16,792 bases of DNA from JABJMC01 sp964459205 (GTDB lineage: Bacteria; Patescibacteriota; Gracilibacteria; UBA1369; UBA12473): positions 1-16,792 of the forward strand of contig CAYWKJ010000026.1 of assembly GCA_964459205.1 (NCBI GenBank), read 5' to 3'. Shown here in pieces: positions 1-7,410 of this stretch (position 1 is the first letter of the stretch; the number at the start of each line of letters is the position of its first letter). The position numbers and the translations under genes are program-made. A model generated the notes under the pieces. It ran no database searches. It was not told the origin of the DNA and saw only the letters and a program-made list of their open reading frames with translations.

Positions 1-75
1 CGTCATGTCCATACATATCTGGGACATCAATGGCGTAAAATTGGTCTATTGCAAAGCGCTAGTCTTAGGGAATGA
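1..75 (+). CDS. possible C-terminal end of an upstream gene (partial)
   Basis: The first frame is open from the window edge to a TGA at 73-75 and gives 24 residues ending in GLLQSASLRE. Codon choice resembles the neighbouring genes and the next gene starts 22 bp later, so this is plausibly the tail of a preceding gene in the same cell-envelope operon. The sequence is too short to assign a family. The second frame is also open and ends in a TAA at 95-97 that overlaps the next ATG, so the choice of frame is uncertain. Confidence 0.35.
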   Translation, partial: RHVHTYLGHQWRKIGLLQSASLRE

Positions 76-96
76 CAAGATGGTAAACTCAAAATA

Positions 97-1194
97 ATGA
101 AAATTGCGATAGACATTCGGGAGACTTTAAGTCACAAGACTGGTAAAGGCTGGTACACCTTTGTACTTGTTAAGCACTTGCTTGCCTTAAGCCCAGATAC
201 AGAATTTATCCTGTATACCAATAAAAAAAACCCAGAATTTGGTTCTTTTGAAAATGCTCGCCAAGTTGTACTTAAGACTCGTGGGCTTTTTTGGCACTTT
301 CGCGCCCTGCGACATATAAAAAAAGAAAAACCAGATCTTTTTTGGGGGCCAACTAGTTTTATTATTCCAGCGTTGGCTCCAAAATCCGTGACTACAGTTA
401 TTACGGTACACGATATTGTGGCTTTTTTATTCCCGCAAGGGCATGACAAAAAAGCAGTATTACTTGAACGTTTAACCTTAAAACACGCGCTTCGAAAGGC
501 TGCTAAAATCATGGTAGTTTCACGTAATACCAAGGCTGATTTAATTAAGTTATTTGATATTCCAGAAAACGACATTGTAATTGCTCCTTGTTCAGCCAGT
601 GCCCGCTTTACTAAAATTAGTGATCAGGCCAAGCTTGAAAAAGCTCGTAAAAAGTACAAACTCCCCAAAACCTTTTTACTCGGGGTTGGAACACTTTCTC
701 CTCGCAAAAATTTCACTCGTTTTATCCAGGCCTTTGATCGTCTTGCTCCGGATAATCCAGATGTAGATTTAGTAATTGTTGGAAATAAAGGATGGAATTT
801 TGATGATGTTTTAAAGCAGGCTAACCAAGACCGAGTTCATCTGATTGGGTATGTAGATAATGATGAGTTAGTTGCTCTTTATAATTTAGCCAAGGTTTTT
901 GTATTTCCATCACTTTATGAAGGCTTTGGGATCCCGCCACTTGAGGCCATGTCTTGCGGCTGTCCAGTTGTAACTTCGAACATTTCTTCTTTGCCAGAAG
1001 TGGTAGGGGATAGCGCCCTTTTAATTGACCCTTATTCAACTGAGGAAATTGCGGGAGCTATTGGAACTTTGCTAGCCAATCCAGATCTTCATCAAGAATT
1101 ATCACGCAAAGGGCTACGTCAAGCCACTAAATTTTCTTGGGAAAGTAGCGCCAAAAAGCTGCTCGAAGTTTTTAAATCTATTAAAATAGGTTAA
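97..1194 (+). CDS. glycosyltransferase family 4 (GT-B fold)
   Basis: 365-residue retaining glycosyltransferase of the GT4 / Glycos_transf_1 type, predicted to transfer a sugar from a nucleotide-sugar donor to an envelope glycan or lipid carrier at the cytoplasmic face. The N-terminal Rossmann half (about 1-185) carries a VHD motif at residues 104-106, as in mannosyltransferase-B-like GT4 enzymes. The C-terminal half has the GVGTLSPRKN donor-phosphate segment (R203, K204) and the E-x7-E signature (E275 and E283 in EGFGIPPLE), followed by GCPVV and SSLPEVVGD. Length is normal for the family. It has no signal peptide or membrane segment. ATG was chosen because it precedes the typical MKIAID strand; no Shine-Dalgarno is visible. 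nadK follows 11 bp later, so the two are probably co-transcribed. Donor and acceptor cannot be read from the sequence. Confidence 0.93.
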   Translation: MKIAIDIRETLSHKTGKGWYTFVLVKHLLALSPDTEFILYTNKKNPEFGSFENARQVVLKTRGLFWHFRALRHIKKEKPDLFWGPTSFIIPALAPKSVTTVITVHDIVAFLFPQGHDKKAVLLERLTLKHALRKAAKIMVVSRNTKADLIKLFDIPENDIVIAPCSASARFTKISDQAKLEKARKKYKLPKTFLLGVGTLSPRKNFTRFIQAFDRLAPDNPDVDLVIVGNKGWNFDDVLKQANQDRVHLIGYVDNDELVALYNLAKVFVFPSLYEGFGIPPLEAMSCGCPVVTSNISSLPEVVGDSALLIDPYSTEEIAGAIGTLLANPDLHQELSRKGLRQATKFSWESSAKKLLEVFKSIKIG

Positions 1195-1205
1195 AATAAA
1201 GCCCC

Positions 1206-2108
1206 ATGATCCCCAAACCTAAGAACATCAAAAAGGTTGCCCTCGTATCCAACAAGCACTTGGATCGGAACGGTGCAGCTTTAATTCGGTGCGCAGTTCG
1301 ATTTTTAACAAAGCGTAAGATTGAAGTTATTTATAACAAGCATATTGCCAAGCAGCTAAAAAAGAAGATGACACATGATGCCAAAATAATGAAAACCGCT
1401 GATTTTGTAATTTCTTTTGGGGGAGATGGGACACTAATTAAATTGGCTCGGCATATTGAATATAAAATGATCCCAATTTTATCTGTCAACATGGGGACTT
1501 TAGGATTTATGAGTGAAATCCAAAAAGGGAAAAACATGAAAGAAAAATTAGAAGTGTATTTGAAAAAAATTATTGATACCAGCAAGTATCGATTAGATGT
1601 TCGTTCTATGCTGCGTGTCACGGTTTATCGTGATGGCGAAAAAATCGAAACATTTTTGGCCTTAAATGAAGCAGTTATTAATCAGGGAAACTTTGCCCGC
1701 CTGATCGAGTTAGATTCCTCCATTGACCAACGCAAAATGGTTAGGTTTAAAGCAGATGGCATGATTGTTGCTACTCCCACGGGATCTACCGGCCATTCTT
1801 TGTCAGCCGGCGGCCCCATTGTGCATCCTAAGTTAGACGCTCTAGTCTTTACTCCAATCTGCCCGGCTACGCTGTCTATGTGTCCGATTGTGATTCCATC
1901 TAACCGTATGCTGACCGTTACCATCGAAACTAAACGTAAATACTCAGATAACGACATTGGTCTCACCATTGATGGACAGACCATTACTAAGCTTCAGTAC
2001 GGCGATCAGATTAAATTCCGACGCTCATCCCGACATTTTGTTTTGGCCCGGTCCACAAATACCAAATACTACAAAATTCTCCGCGAAAGACTTCATTGGG
2101 GGGATTGA
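1206..2108 (+). CDS. nadK: NAD kinase
   Basis: 300-residue ATP/polyphosphate-NAD kinase that phosphorylates NAD+ to NADP+ in the cytoplasm. The GGDGT motif is at 72-76, the NMGTLGFM motif at 95-102, the glycine-rich catalytic region TGSTGHSLSAGG at about 192-203 and a C-terminal DGQ. Length is normal. Two usually conserved spots differ: the common TGSTAYS reads TGSTGHS, and the common PHxLxxRP reads PATLSMCP (residues 220-227), so the His and Arg are replaced by Ala and Cys. The core motifs are intact, so the enzyme is probably active. It lies 11 bp after the glycosyltransferase gene. It ends in TGA two bases before the stop of the convergent gene, leaving no room for a terminator. Confidence 0.95.
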   Translation: MIPKPKNIKKVALVSNKHLDRNGAALIRCAVRFLTKRKIEVIYNKHIAKQLKKKMTHDAKIMKTADFVISFGGDGTLIKLARHIEYKMIPILSVNMGTLGFMSEIQKGKNMKEKLEVYLKKIIDTSKYRLDVRSMLRVTVYRDGEKIETFLALNEAVINQGNFARLIELDSSIDQRKMVRFKADGMIVATPTGSTGHSLSAGGPIVHPKLDALVFTPICPATLSMCPIVIPSNRMLTVTIETKRKYSDNDIGLTIDGQTITKLQYGDQIKFRRSSRHFVLARSTNTKYYKILRERLHWGD

Positions 2109-2110
2109 TT

Positions 2111-3856
2111 TTAGTAACTACTAACTTCTCCGGGCGAAGTACGCTTAATAACTGGGTGATAGTTTTTACCATGCGATTTGCCAACACGATCATCGGCTAA
2201 ACGTCGAGTAGTAATTTTAGCCGGCTTGCCCGCTTTTGGAGCATCCGCAAATTCAGCTATTAGTTTTTCCTTATTTTTCCAGCGTAAAAATATCACGCTA
2301 TGATCACCAGCATCACCTCCCCATTTTTTATTTATAGCAGCGACATGCAAGTATAACCAATCACCAGGCTGTAAGTCTTGGAGTTGATCCCGGCGCGCAT
2401 ATTCACCAAGCTCTTTGTCTTTATGTTTGTAATGATAATGGCCCTCTCTTTGCCCGCGTTGATACCAGTGATATCCAGCCACAGTATAGGCCTTATTTAC
2501 CCAGTCCCAGCAGTGTTTGCCAGTATTCCATTTACCCTTTTTGTAGAGCGGATGACTTTTTTGAGCTAAAATCCGAGCGGCTTCAGCCACTCGTTCGCCA
2601 CCGCTAAGTGAAGACAAGTGAGCTTGTACTTGCGCGCGATAAGCTTCATCGGGGATTACCGTTTCAATGGTGTATTTTCCATTGTCTGGATCAGCTTCGA
2701 TCTGTCTTTTGGGAGCTATTTTGCGTGCCTCTTCTCTCATTGGAGCTAATTCTTCTGGTGTCATCGGAGTAAACCCAGCGTAAAGCGCATAATTTGTATA
2801 AAGGTTTTTAAAATGATATTCATTGTCTGCCGACGGAGAATAACTTTCTGAAAAGTAGGCTAAGAATTCTTCGGAGTAATGACCTTTTCTATAAAGCTTA
2901 CCGGTAAATCCTCGTTCTCTCATGCCAATAACTTTAAGAGCCCAATCAAGTTGAGCCTCAAAATTATTTGTATTATCCATCAAAACTCCAAAATGTTTTC
3001 CATTATCACCATTTTCCGCTTTCAAAAGTGACATCACTAAATAGGGATCAATCCCAGCATCAGCTGAACGTTCAATTATTTTGCGAGTTAGGCGATCTTC
3101 CTGGGTTTCCCCTAGGATATTAGAAGTATCAACAGCATCATATTTTCCATTGTCCAGCATGTCTGTAAAAGCAGAAAACCGGTCTGGATCAGCTTGGACA
3201 GTTTCATAAACCGCCATTGCTTTTTCTCGCTTTCGTTCCATGCGACGCATTTTAGGTCCGGCTGGTTTAATTGTTTCTAAAATTTGAATATCATAACCAG
3301 CCATTACTTCCACATACTCTTCGCCATCATAAAAACTTCCTTTTAAGGCATCGCCACGATCTCCAATTTCTACTTTACCGTCAGCCGAAGTAGCTCTAAG
3401 TCGTCGAACTTCTGGTTTGTTTTTGAAAAAATAATTCAAGCCAATTACAGCTTCGGCTTCGGTATTAAACCGTCCCTGTTTATCTTCAAAATTAAATGAA
3501 TAATTATTATCACCAGTTTTATCCGCAAAAAGCTCCAAAAGTGATCCTGGGCGAACATCCTCTACTTGATACAGAACTTCTACTGGAATAACAGCTGCAA
3601 ATTGTTCAACTAATTCAAAATCAAGAGAGCCAGTTGGACTGAGTGACTTTAAGGTTAGAGCCTCGGATTGAATAGTATCTAGCACAGTTGATAGGCCAGC
3701 TTCTCGAGATTCTTTTACTGAAGCCAGAGCTTCGGCTGCTCGTTGGGCAGCCGCACTTGGTGCCGGAGTTGGCGCTGGAGCCTCCTCAACAACTTCAGTT
3801 GCTTCCAATCCCTCTTCGGGAATTTCTGCAGGTGATGATTCTTGGCGTTCGGTCAT
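2111..3856 (-). CDS. putative cell-wall hydrolase: lysozyme-like plus CHAP/NlpC-like domains
   Basis: 581-residue protein not recognised as a named family. Residues 1-45 are acidic and Pro/Ala-rich low complexity. Residues 55-200 form a mixed domain of unknown type. A helical segment at about 245-365 resembles the lysozyme/transglycosylase fold: GIDPYLVMSLLKAENG places E281 where these enzymes have their catalytic Glu, and several aromatic residues follow. The C-terminal part, about 435-570, has the layout of a papain-like amidase (CHAP or NlpC/P60): Cys449 in GKHCWDWV, LQPGDW at 495-500 and His519 in GDHSVIF. It could cut both glycan and peptide bonds of peptidoglycan. No signal peptide or membrane segment is visible, so export, if any, must be atypical. 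It has its own promoter and converges on nadK with a 2 bp gap. The domain calls are inference from motif order; confidence in the gene itself is high. Confidence 0.75.
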   Translation of the reverse strand: MTERQESSPAEIPEEGLEATEVVEEAPAPTPAPSAAAQRAAEALASVKESREAGLSTVLDTIQSEALTLKSLSPTGSLDFELVEQFAAVIPVEVLYQVEDVRPGSLLELFADKTGDNNYSFNFEDKQGRFNTEAEAVIGLNYFFKNKPEVRRLRATSADGKVEIGDRGDALKGSFYDGEEYVEVMAGYDIQILETIKPAGPKMRRMERKREKAMAVYETVQADPDRFSAFTDMLDNGKYDAVDTSNILGETQEDRLTRKIIERSADAGIDPYLVMSLLKAENGDNGKHFGVLMDNTNNFEAQLDWALKVIGMRERGFTGKLYRKGHYSEEFLAYFSESYSPSADNEYHFKNLYTNYALYAGFTPMTPEELAPMREEARKIAPKRQIEADPDNGKYTIETVIPDEAYRAQVQAHLSSLSGGERVAEAARILAQKSHPLYKKGKWNTGKHCWDWVNKAYTVAGYHWYQRGQREGHYHYKHKDKELGEYARRDQLQDLQPGDWLYLHVAAINKKWGGDAGDHSVIFLRWKNKEKLIAEFADAPKAGKPAKITTRRLADDRVGKSHGKNYHPVIKRTSPGEVSSY

Positions 3857-3887
3857 TTTGTTTTTGTTTATCTAAAATGATCTATTT

Positions 3888-3916
3888 ATTATACCTTAAA
3901 ACAGATGTTTTTTCCA
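3888..3916 (-). promoter_or_regulatory. promoter of the hydrolase-like gene
   Basis: On the minus strand a perfect TATAAT (3888-3893) lies 17 bp after TGGAAA (3911-3916, four of six matches to TTGACA). Transcription would start near 3881, giving a leader of about 25 nt with no Shine-Dalgarno before the ATG at 3856. Confidence 0.6.
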
Positions 3917-3926
3917 GGTCAAAACT

Positions 3927-3938
3927 AGGATAAATCCT
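3927..3938 (-). terminator. weak hairpin at the ppdK stop codon
   Basis: The palindrome AGGATAAATCCT touches the ppdK stop codon and, read on the minus strand, is followed by TAGTTTTG. The stem is only 4-5 bp and the T-run is short, so it is at best a weak or leaky terminator ahead of the next promoter. Confidence 0.25.
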
Positions 3939-6616
3939 TAAGTTACTTTTTCTGACTTTACGGAATTAGAAGGTTTAAGTGAGCGAGCTTTACGCGGAGC
4001 AAGATTGCCAGCTTTTTCCTTTAAAACAGATTGTGCTGCTGCTAGCCGGGCAATTGGCACGCGATAAGGGGAACAGCTCACATAATCCAAGCCAATACTA
4101 TGACAGAATTCTACCGAGCGTGGCTCACCGCCATGCTCACCGCAAATCCCAATTTCTAAATCAGGTTTAGTTTCGCGGCCTAGGCTTACGCAAGTACGCA
4201 TTAATGAACCAACACCAGTTTGATCAATGGTTTCTGTTGGGTCATCTGGCAAAATTCCAGCTTCTAAGTAATGTCCCAAGAAAGACCCAGCATCATCACG
4301 GCTATACCCGTAAGTTAGCTGGGTTAGGTCATTGGTCCCAAAGGACAAAAAGTCTGCTTTTTCCGCGATTAAGTGCGCTGTTAAACAAGCCCGCGGGATT
4401 TCAATCATGGTGCCGACTTTGTACTCAAATGGGATCTCTCCCATCTCTTCAATTACATCCATGACAATCTTATGAACTGCTTTGAACTCTTTAAATGTGC
4501 CGATTAGTGGCACTTCGATTTCGGGAATGACTTTAACGCCTTGTTCATGACACTCAAGTCCTGCCTGCATAATTGCTCGGGTCTGCATGGCGTAAAGTTC
4601 CGGGCAAGTAATACCTAAACGACAGCCACGATGCCCCAACATCGGGTTAATTTCATGCAGATTGTGAATAATTTTTTTCAATTCTTCTACTTCAAGGTGC
4701 ATTTCTTTTGCTAATTCTTGAATTTTTTCTTTAGCATCTAATGATGGTAAAAACTCGTGCAAAGGTGGATCCAATAAACGAATTGTACAAGGGAAGCCAT
4801 CCATAACTTTGAAAATCCCAACAAAGTCCTCTTTTTGCACCGGAAGGAGTTTATTTACAGCCTTTTCACGGCGAGTTTCATCATCTTTGGCTAAAATCAT
4901 CTCGCGCATAATGGCAATTCGATCCTCAGCAAAAAACATATGCTCAGTGCGACACAAGCCAATTCCCTCGGCGCCAAAATCGCGCGCCACCTGACAATCC
5001 TCTGGGGTGTCTGCATTAGTGCGTACCCGCATCTCGCGAACCTCGTCTGACCAAAGCATAATAGTTTCAAAAAAGCCAGAAAGCTCGGGCTCACTCATTT
5101 CTACTTCTCCTACAATTACCTCACCCACAGTTCCGTTCAAGGTGATTTCTTCGCCAGCCTTTACAACTGTTTTTCCGACGCGGAATTCGCCTTTTTTGTA
5201 ATCCACAATCACTTCGCCCGCGCCGGCCACACAACACTTACCCATTCCGCGGCAAACCACCGCCGCGTGGCTGGTATTTCCTCCGGTTGAGGTTAGGATG
5301 CCTTGGGCCGCGTGCATACCATGGATGTCTTCGGGGCTGGTCTCTTTACGCACCAAAATCACTTTTTCACCGGCTTCAGCCGCATCTGCTGCCGCATCTG
5401 CATCAAAAACCACTTTTCCGGTCGCGGCCCCTGGCGATGCTGGCAACCCTTTGGCCAAAACATCATATTTAGCATTAGCGGCAATCGAAGGATGAAGCAA
5501 TTGTTTAAGTTGATTTGGGTCAACGCGCAATATTGCTTCATCTTTTGTAATTAATTTTTCTTCCATCATTTCAATCGCAATTCTAAGGGCTGCTTGCGCA
5601 GTTCTTTTGCCATCACGAGTTTGCAAAATAAATAATCGTCCTTGTTCAATCGTAAACTCAAGATCCTGCATATCGCGATAGTGTTTTTCTAATTGCTCTC
5701 GGATTTCCACTAATTCGTTATATGCTTTTGGCATTACTTCACCAAGTTTGCTGAGCGGCTCTGGTGTTCTTATCCCAGCTACCACATCTTCACCCTGCGC
5801 ATTCATTAAATATTCGCCATAAAACTCATTTTCTCCTGTTGAAGGGCAACGAGTAAACGCCACTCCAGTCCCAGAATCATCACCCATATTTCCAAAAACC
5901 ATAGTCTGAATATTGACGGCAGTCCCAATGTCATGCGGGATCCCGTTCAAATTTCGGTAGGTGATAGCTCGCTTGTTATTCCAAGATTTAAAAACCGCCT
6001 CAATAGAGAGTCGGAGTTGTTTTTTTGGATCTTCCGGGAAAGGCTCACCAGTTGTATCATGCACAATTTGCTTAAAAGTTTGCACTAATTCCACCCAGTC
6101 AGTTGCCTCCAACTCCGTATCTAAGTGAACGCCTTTTTTTTCTTTGGTAGATTCCAGAGCATCCTCAAAATGATGGTGCGGAACCTCTAGCACCACATCT
6201 CCAAACATCTGCACAAAACGACGGTAAGCATCATAGGCAAATCGTTCATTCCCAGTCTTAGCAATGACTCCTTTAATAGTGTCATCATTCAAGCCAAGAT
6301 TCAAAACAGTATCCATCATTCCGGGCATAGAAACTTTTGCTCCAGATCGGACCGAAACTAATAAGGGGTTTTCTTCATCTCCAAAATTTGTACCCATATT
6401 TTTTTCTAATTCACTCAGCTTTTCTTCTAGTAATTCTTCATAATCTTTTGGATATTCACTTTTGTCCAAATAATAAAGACAGGTTTCCGTTGTAATAGTA
6501 AATCCAGGTGGCACAGGTAAGCCAAGGCGAGTCATTTCCGCCAAATTAGCCCCCTTGCCCCCAAGTAGATCCTTCATTTTTTTGGATCCCTCCGAGAAAG
6601 CATAGATGGTTTTCAT
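3938..6616 (-). CDS. ppdK: pyruvate, phosphate dikinase
   Basis: 892-residue full-length PPDK, interconverting pyruvate + ATP + Pi with PEP + AMP + PPi. The N-terminal ATP-grasp part starts with the typical KMKDLLGGKGANLAEM and contains SVRSGAKVSMPGMMDTVLNLG (about 88-108). The swivelling phosphohistidine domain has GGNTSHAAVV with His450 as the phospho-carrier, preceded by the Thr448-Ser449 pair that regulatory kinases target in plant PPDK. The C-terminal PEP/pyruvate TIM barrel has GLCRTEHMFF, KVGTMIEIPRA, FGTNDLTQ and the catalytic Cys825 in ICGEHGGEP. A basic tail of about 25 residues after QSVLKEKAG looks unconserved. It can act glycolytically, replacing pyruvate kinase and saving ATP, or gluconeogenically; with pckA nearby both are open. 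It is a single-gene unit with its own promoter and no Shine-Dalgarno. Confidence 0.97.
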   Translation of the reverse strand: MKTIYAFSEGSKKMKDLLGGKGANLAEMTRLGLPVPPGFTITTETCLYYLDKSEYPKDYEELLEEKLSELEKNMGTNFGDEENPLLVSVRSGAKVSMPGMMDTVLNLGLNDDTIKGVIAKTGNERFAYDAYRRFVQMFGDVVLEVPHHHFEDALESTKEKKGVHLDTELEATDWVELVQTFKQIVHDTTGEPFPEDPKKQLRLSIEAVFKSWNNKRAITYRNLNGIPHDIGTAVNIQTMVFGNMGDDSGTGVAFTRCPSTGENEFYGEYLMNAQGEDVVAGIRTPEPLSKLGEVMPKAYNELVEIREQLEKHYRDMQDLEFTIEQGRLFILQTRDGKRTAQAALRIAIEMMEEKLITKDEAILRVDPNQLKQLLHPSIAANAKYDVLAKGLPASPGAATGKVVFDADAAADAAEAGEKVILVRKETSPEDIHGMHAAQGILTSTGGNTSHAAVVCRGMGKCCVAGAGEVIVDYKKGEFRVGKTVVKAGEEITLNGTVGEVIVGEVEMSEPELSGFFETIMLWSDEVREMRVRTNADTPEDCQVARDFGAEGIGLCRTEHMFFAEDRIAIMREMILAKDDETRREKAVNKLLPVQKEDFVGIFKVMDGFPCTIRLLDPPLHEFLPSLDAKEKIQELAKEMHLEVEELKKIIHNLHEINPMLGHRGCRLGITCPELYAMQTRAIMQAGLECHEQGVKVIPEIEVPLIGTFKEFKAVHKIVMDVIEEMGEIPFEYKVGTMIEIPRACLTAHLIAEKADFLSFGTNDLTQLTYGYSRDDAGSFLGHYLEAGILPDDPTETIDQTGVGSLMRTCVSLGRETKPDLEIGICGEHGGEPRSVEFCHSIGLDYVSCSPYRVPIARLAAAQSVLKEKAGNLAPRKARSLKPSNSVKSEKVT

Positions 6617-6648
6617 TTTTTAGGATGAAAAGAATAAAAATAGAGTGA

Positions 6649-6657
6649 ATTATGCCA
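6649..6657 (-). promoter_or_regulatory. extended -10 promoter of ppdK
   Basis: The minus strand reads TGGCATAAT, an extended -10 (TGn plus CATAAT, five of six matches). No good -35 is found at 16-18 bp, which fits an extended -10 promoter. Transcription would start near 6642, giving a leader of about 25 nt before the ATG at 6616. The direct repeat at 6663-6679 lies immediately upstream, over the -35 position. Confidence 0.45.
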
Positions 6658-6662
6658 ACTGT

Positions 6663-6679
6663 AGCGCATAACAGCGCAT
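6663..6679. repeat. tandem AGCGCAT direct repeat in the ppdK promoter
   Basis: AGCGCAT occurs at 6663-6669 and again at 6673-6679, so the two copies are offset by exactly 10 bp, one helical turn. It overlaps where a -35 box of ppdK would be, so it could bind a regulator on one face of the helix. No binding protein is known. Confidence 0.4.
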
Positions 6680-6768
6680 GGTGACAATATTTGATGTTGT
6701 TAAAGACTTTTCACAGCAAAAAGTTGTGGTAGATAGTAACTTTTGATCTGTCATTTAAATTTAAAAAA

Positions 6769-6797
6769 TTGACAAAATTTTACTTGAAAGCTAAATT
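6769..6797 (+). promoter_or_regulatory. promoter of the 194-residue unknown gene
   Basis: A consensus -35 TTGACA (6769-6774) is followed, after 17 bp, by TAAATT (6792-6797, four of six matches). Transcription would start near 6804, only about 16 nt before the ATG at 6820, and no Shine-Dalgarno is present. The 203 bp region 6617-6819 holds this promoter and the divergent ppdK promoter; I see no RNA gene in it. Confidence 0.6.
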
Positions 6798-6819
6798 TAA
6801 TTACCGTTAACAAAATTAT

Positions 6820-7404
6820 ATGCAACCTACAAGCCCTGAAATTGGTGTAGCTGCTCAACCCGATACTGCGGTTGAAGCCGCAATGTATGGGGCCAGAAAA
6901 GTGCCTGGAGCTGGGATGAGATGGGACAAAAGAATATGGGAAAATCACTGGCCTTGGTCTGAGACTAATCAGACCGCTAGTCGTTTAGCTTCATTGGCTG
7001 AAGAACATCATCATGATAGAACTACCCCTTTAGATAACTTTACTTTGAGGACTGGGGATGAAGGCCGCACAGATTTTAGAGAATTAGTTGAGGATCGGCT
7101 AGGGTTTAAGCTAGGGAGCAAAGGCATCCCTATACCAGAAGATGGCTGGGACAGATTATCTCAATTCCCATCAGCTTTGCCTGAGGAGCAACAAGTTAAG
7201 GCCGTAAGCGAGCGATTAGCTGCTAGAATTAAGGCAGGTGGCAAAGTAGACCCTGATGATGGGTTAGTGGTTATTCAAGAAGGCGATATTAATCAAGCTT
7301 TCCGTGGTCATACCCGCCGTACAGACAGAAAAAATAATCCCATATTGCTTGAAGATGCGCAAAGAAAAATAGAAGAAAAAATTCAACACATATGGCAAGT
7401 GTAG
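6820..7404 (+). CDS. hypothetical protein, 194 residues
   Basis: I do not recognise this protein. It is soluble-looking, with no signal peptide or membrane segment. The first 20 residues are Pro/Ala/Glu-rich, then comes an aromatic stretch (W-rich around residues 35-47, RIWENHWPW), a mixed region with FRELVEDRLGFKLG at about 90-103, and a charged helical C-terminus. The gene is supported by a good promoter close upstream, codon use like its neighbours, and a snug 6 bp gap to the convergent stop of gdhA. It is transcribed alone. Its neighbours are metabolic genes on the opposite strand, so context says little about function. Confidence 0.8.
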   Translation: MQPTSPEIGVAAQPDTAVEAAMYGARKVPGAGMRWDKRIWENHWPWSETNQTASRLASLAEEHHHDRTTPLDNFTLRTGDEGRTDFRELVEDRLGFKLGSKGIPIPEDGWDRLSQFPSALPEEQQVKAVSERLAARIKAGGKVDPDDGLVVIQEGDINQAFRGHTRRTDRKNNPILLEDAQRKIEEKIQHIWQV

Positions 7405-7410
7405 GTTTAT

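Noticed and set aside
2..97. Second-frame ORF at the left edge whose TAA overlaps the glycosyltransferase ATG
   Set aside because: The overlap is attractive, but codon choice is less like the neighbours than in the first frame. I kept the first frame as the low-confidence call.
132..575. Minus-strand ORF of 147 codons inside the glycosyltransferase gene
   Set aside because: It is a shadow of a clear GT4 gene, with a Cys/Ser-rich product and no family signal.
3911..3922. CCAGGTCAAAA near the hydrolase promoter as a fourth operator copy
   Set aside because: Only the right half resembles the motif; there is no TTGA arm on the left, so it is not a palindrome.
3688..3933. Plus-strand ORF of 81 codons over the start of the hydrolase gene
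   Set aside because: Leu/Pro-rich product antisense to the low-complexity N-terminus of the real gene; no promoter or family.
5287..5554. Several short plus-strand ORFs within ppdK
   Set aside because: They overlap the conserved phosphohistidine region of PPDK and are frame shadows.
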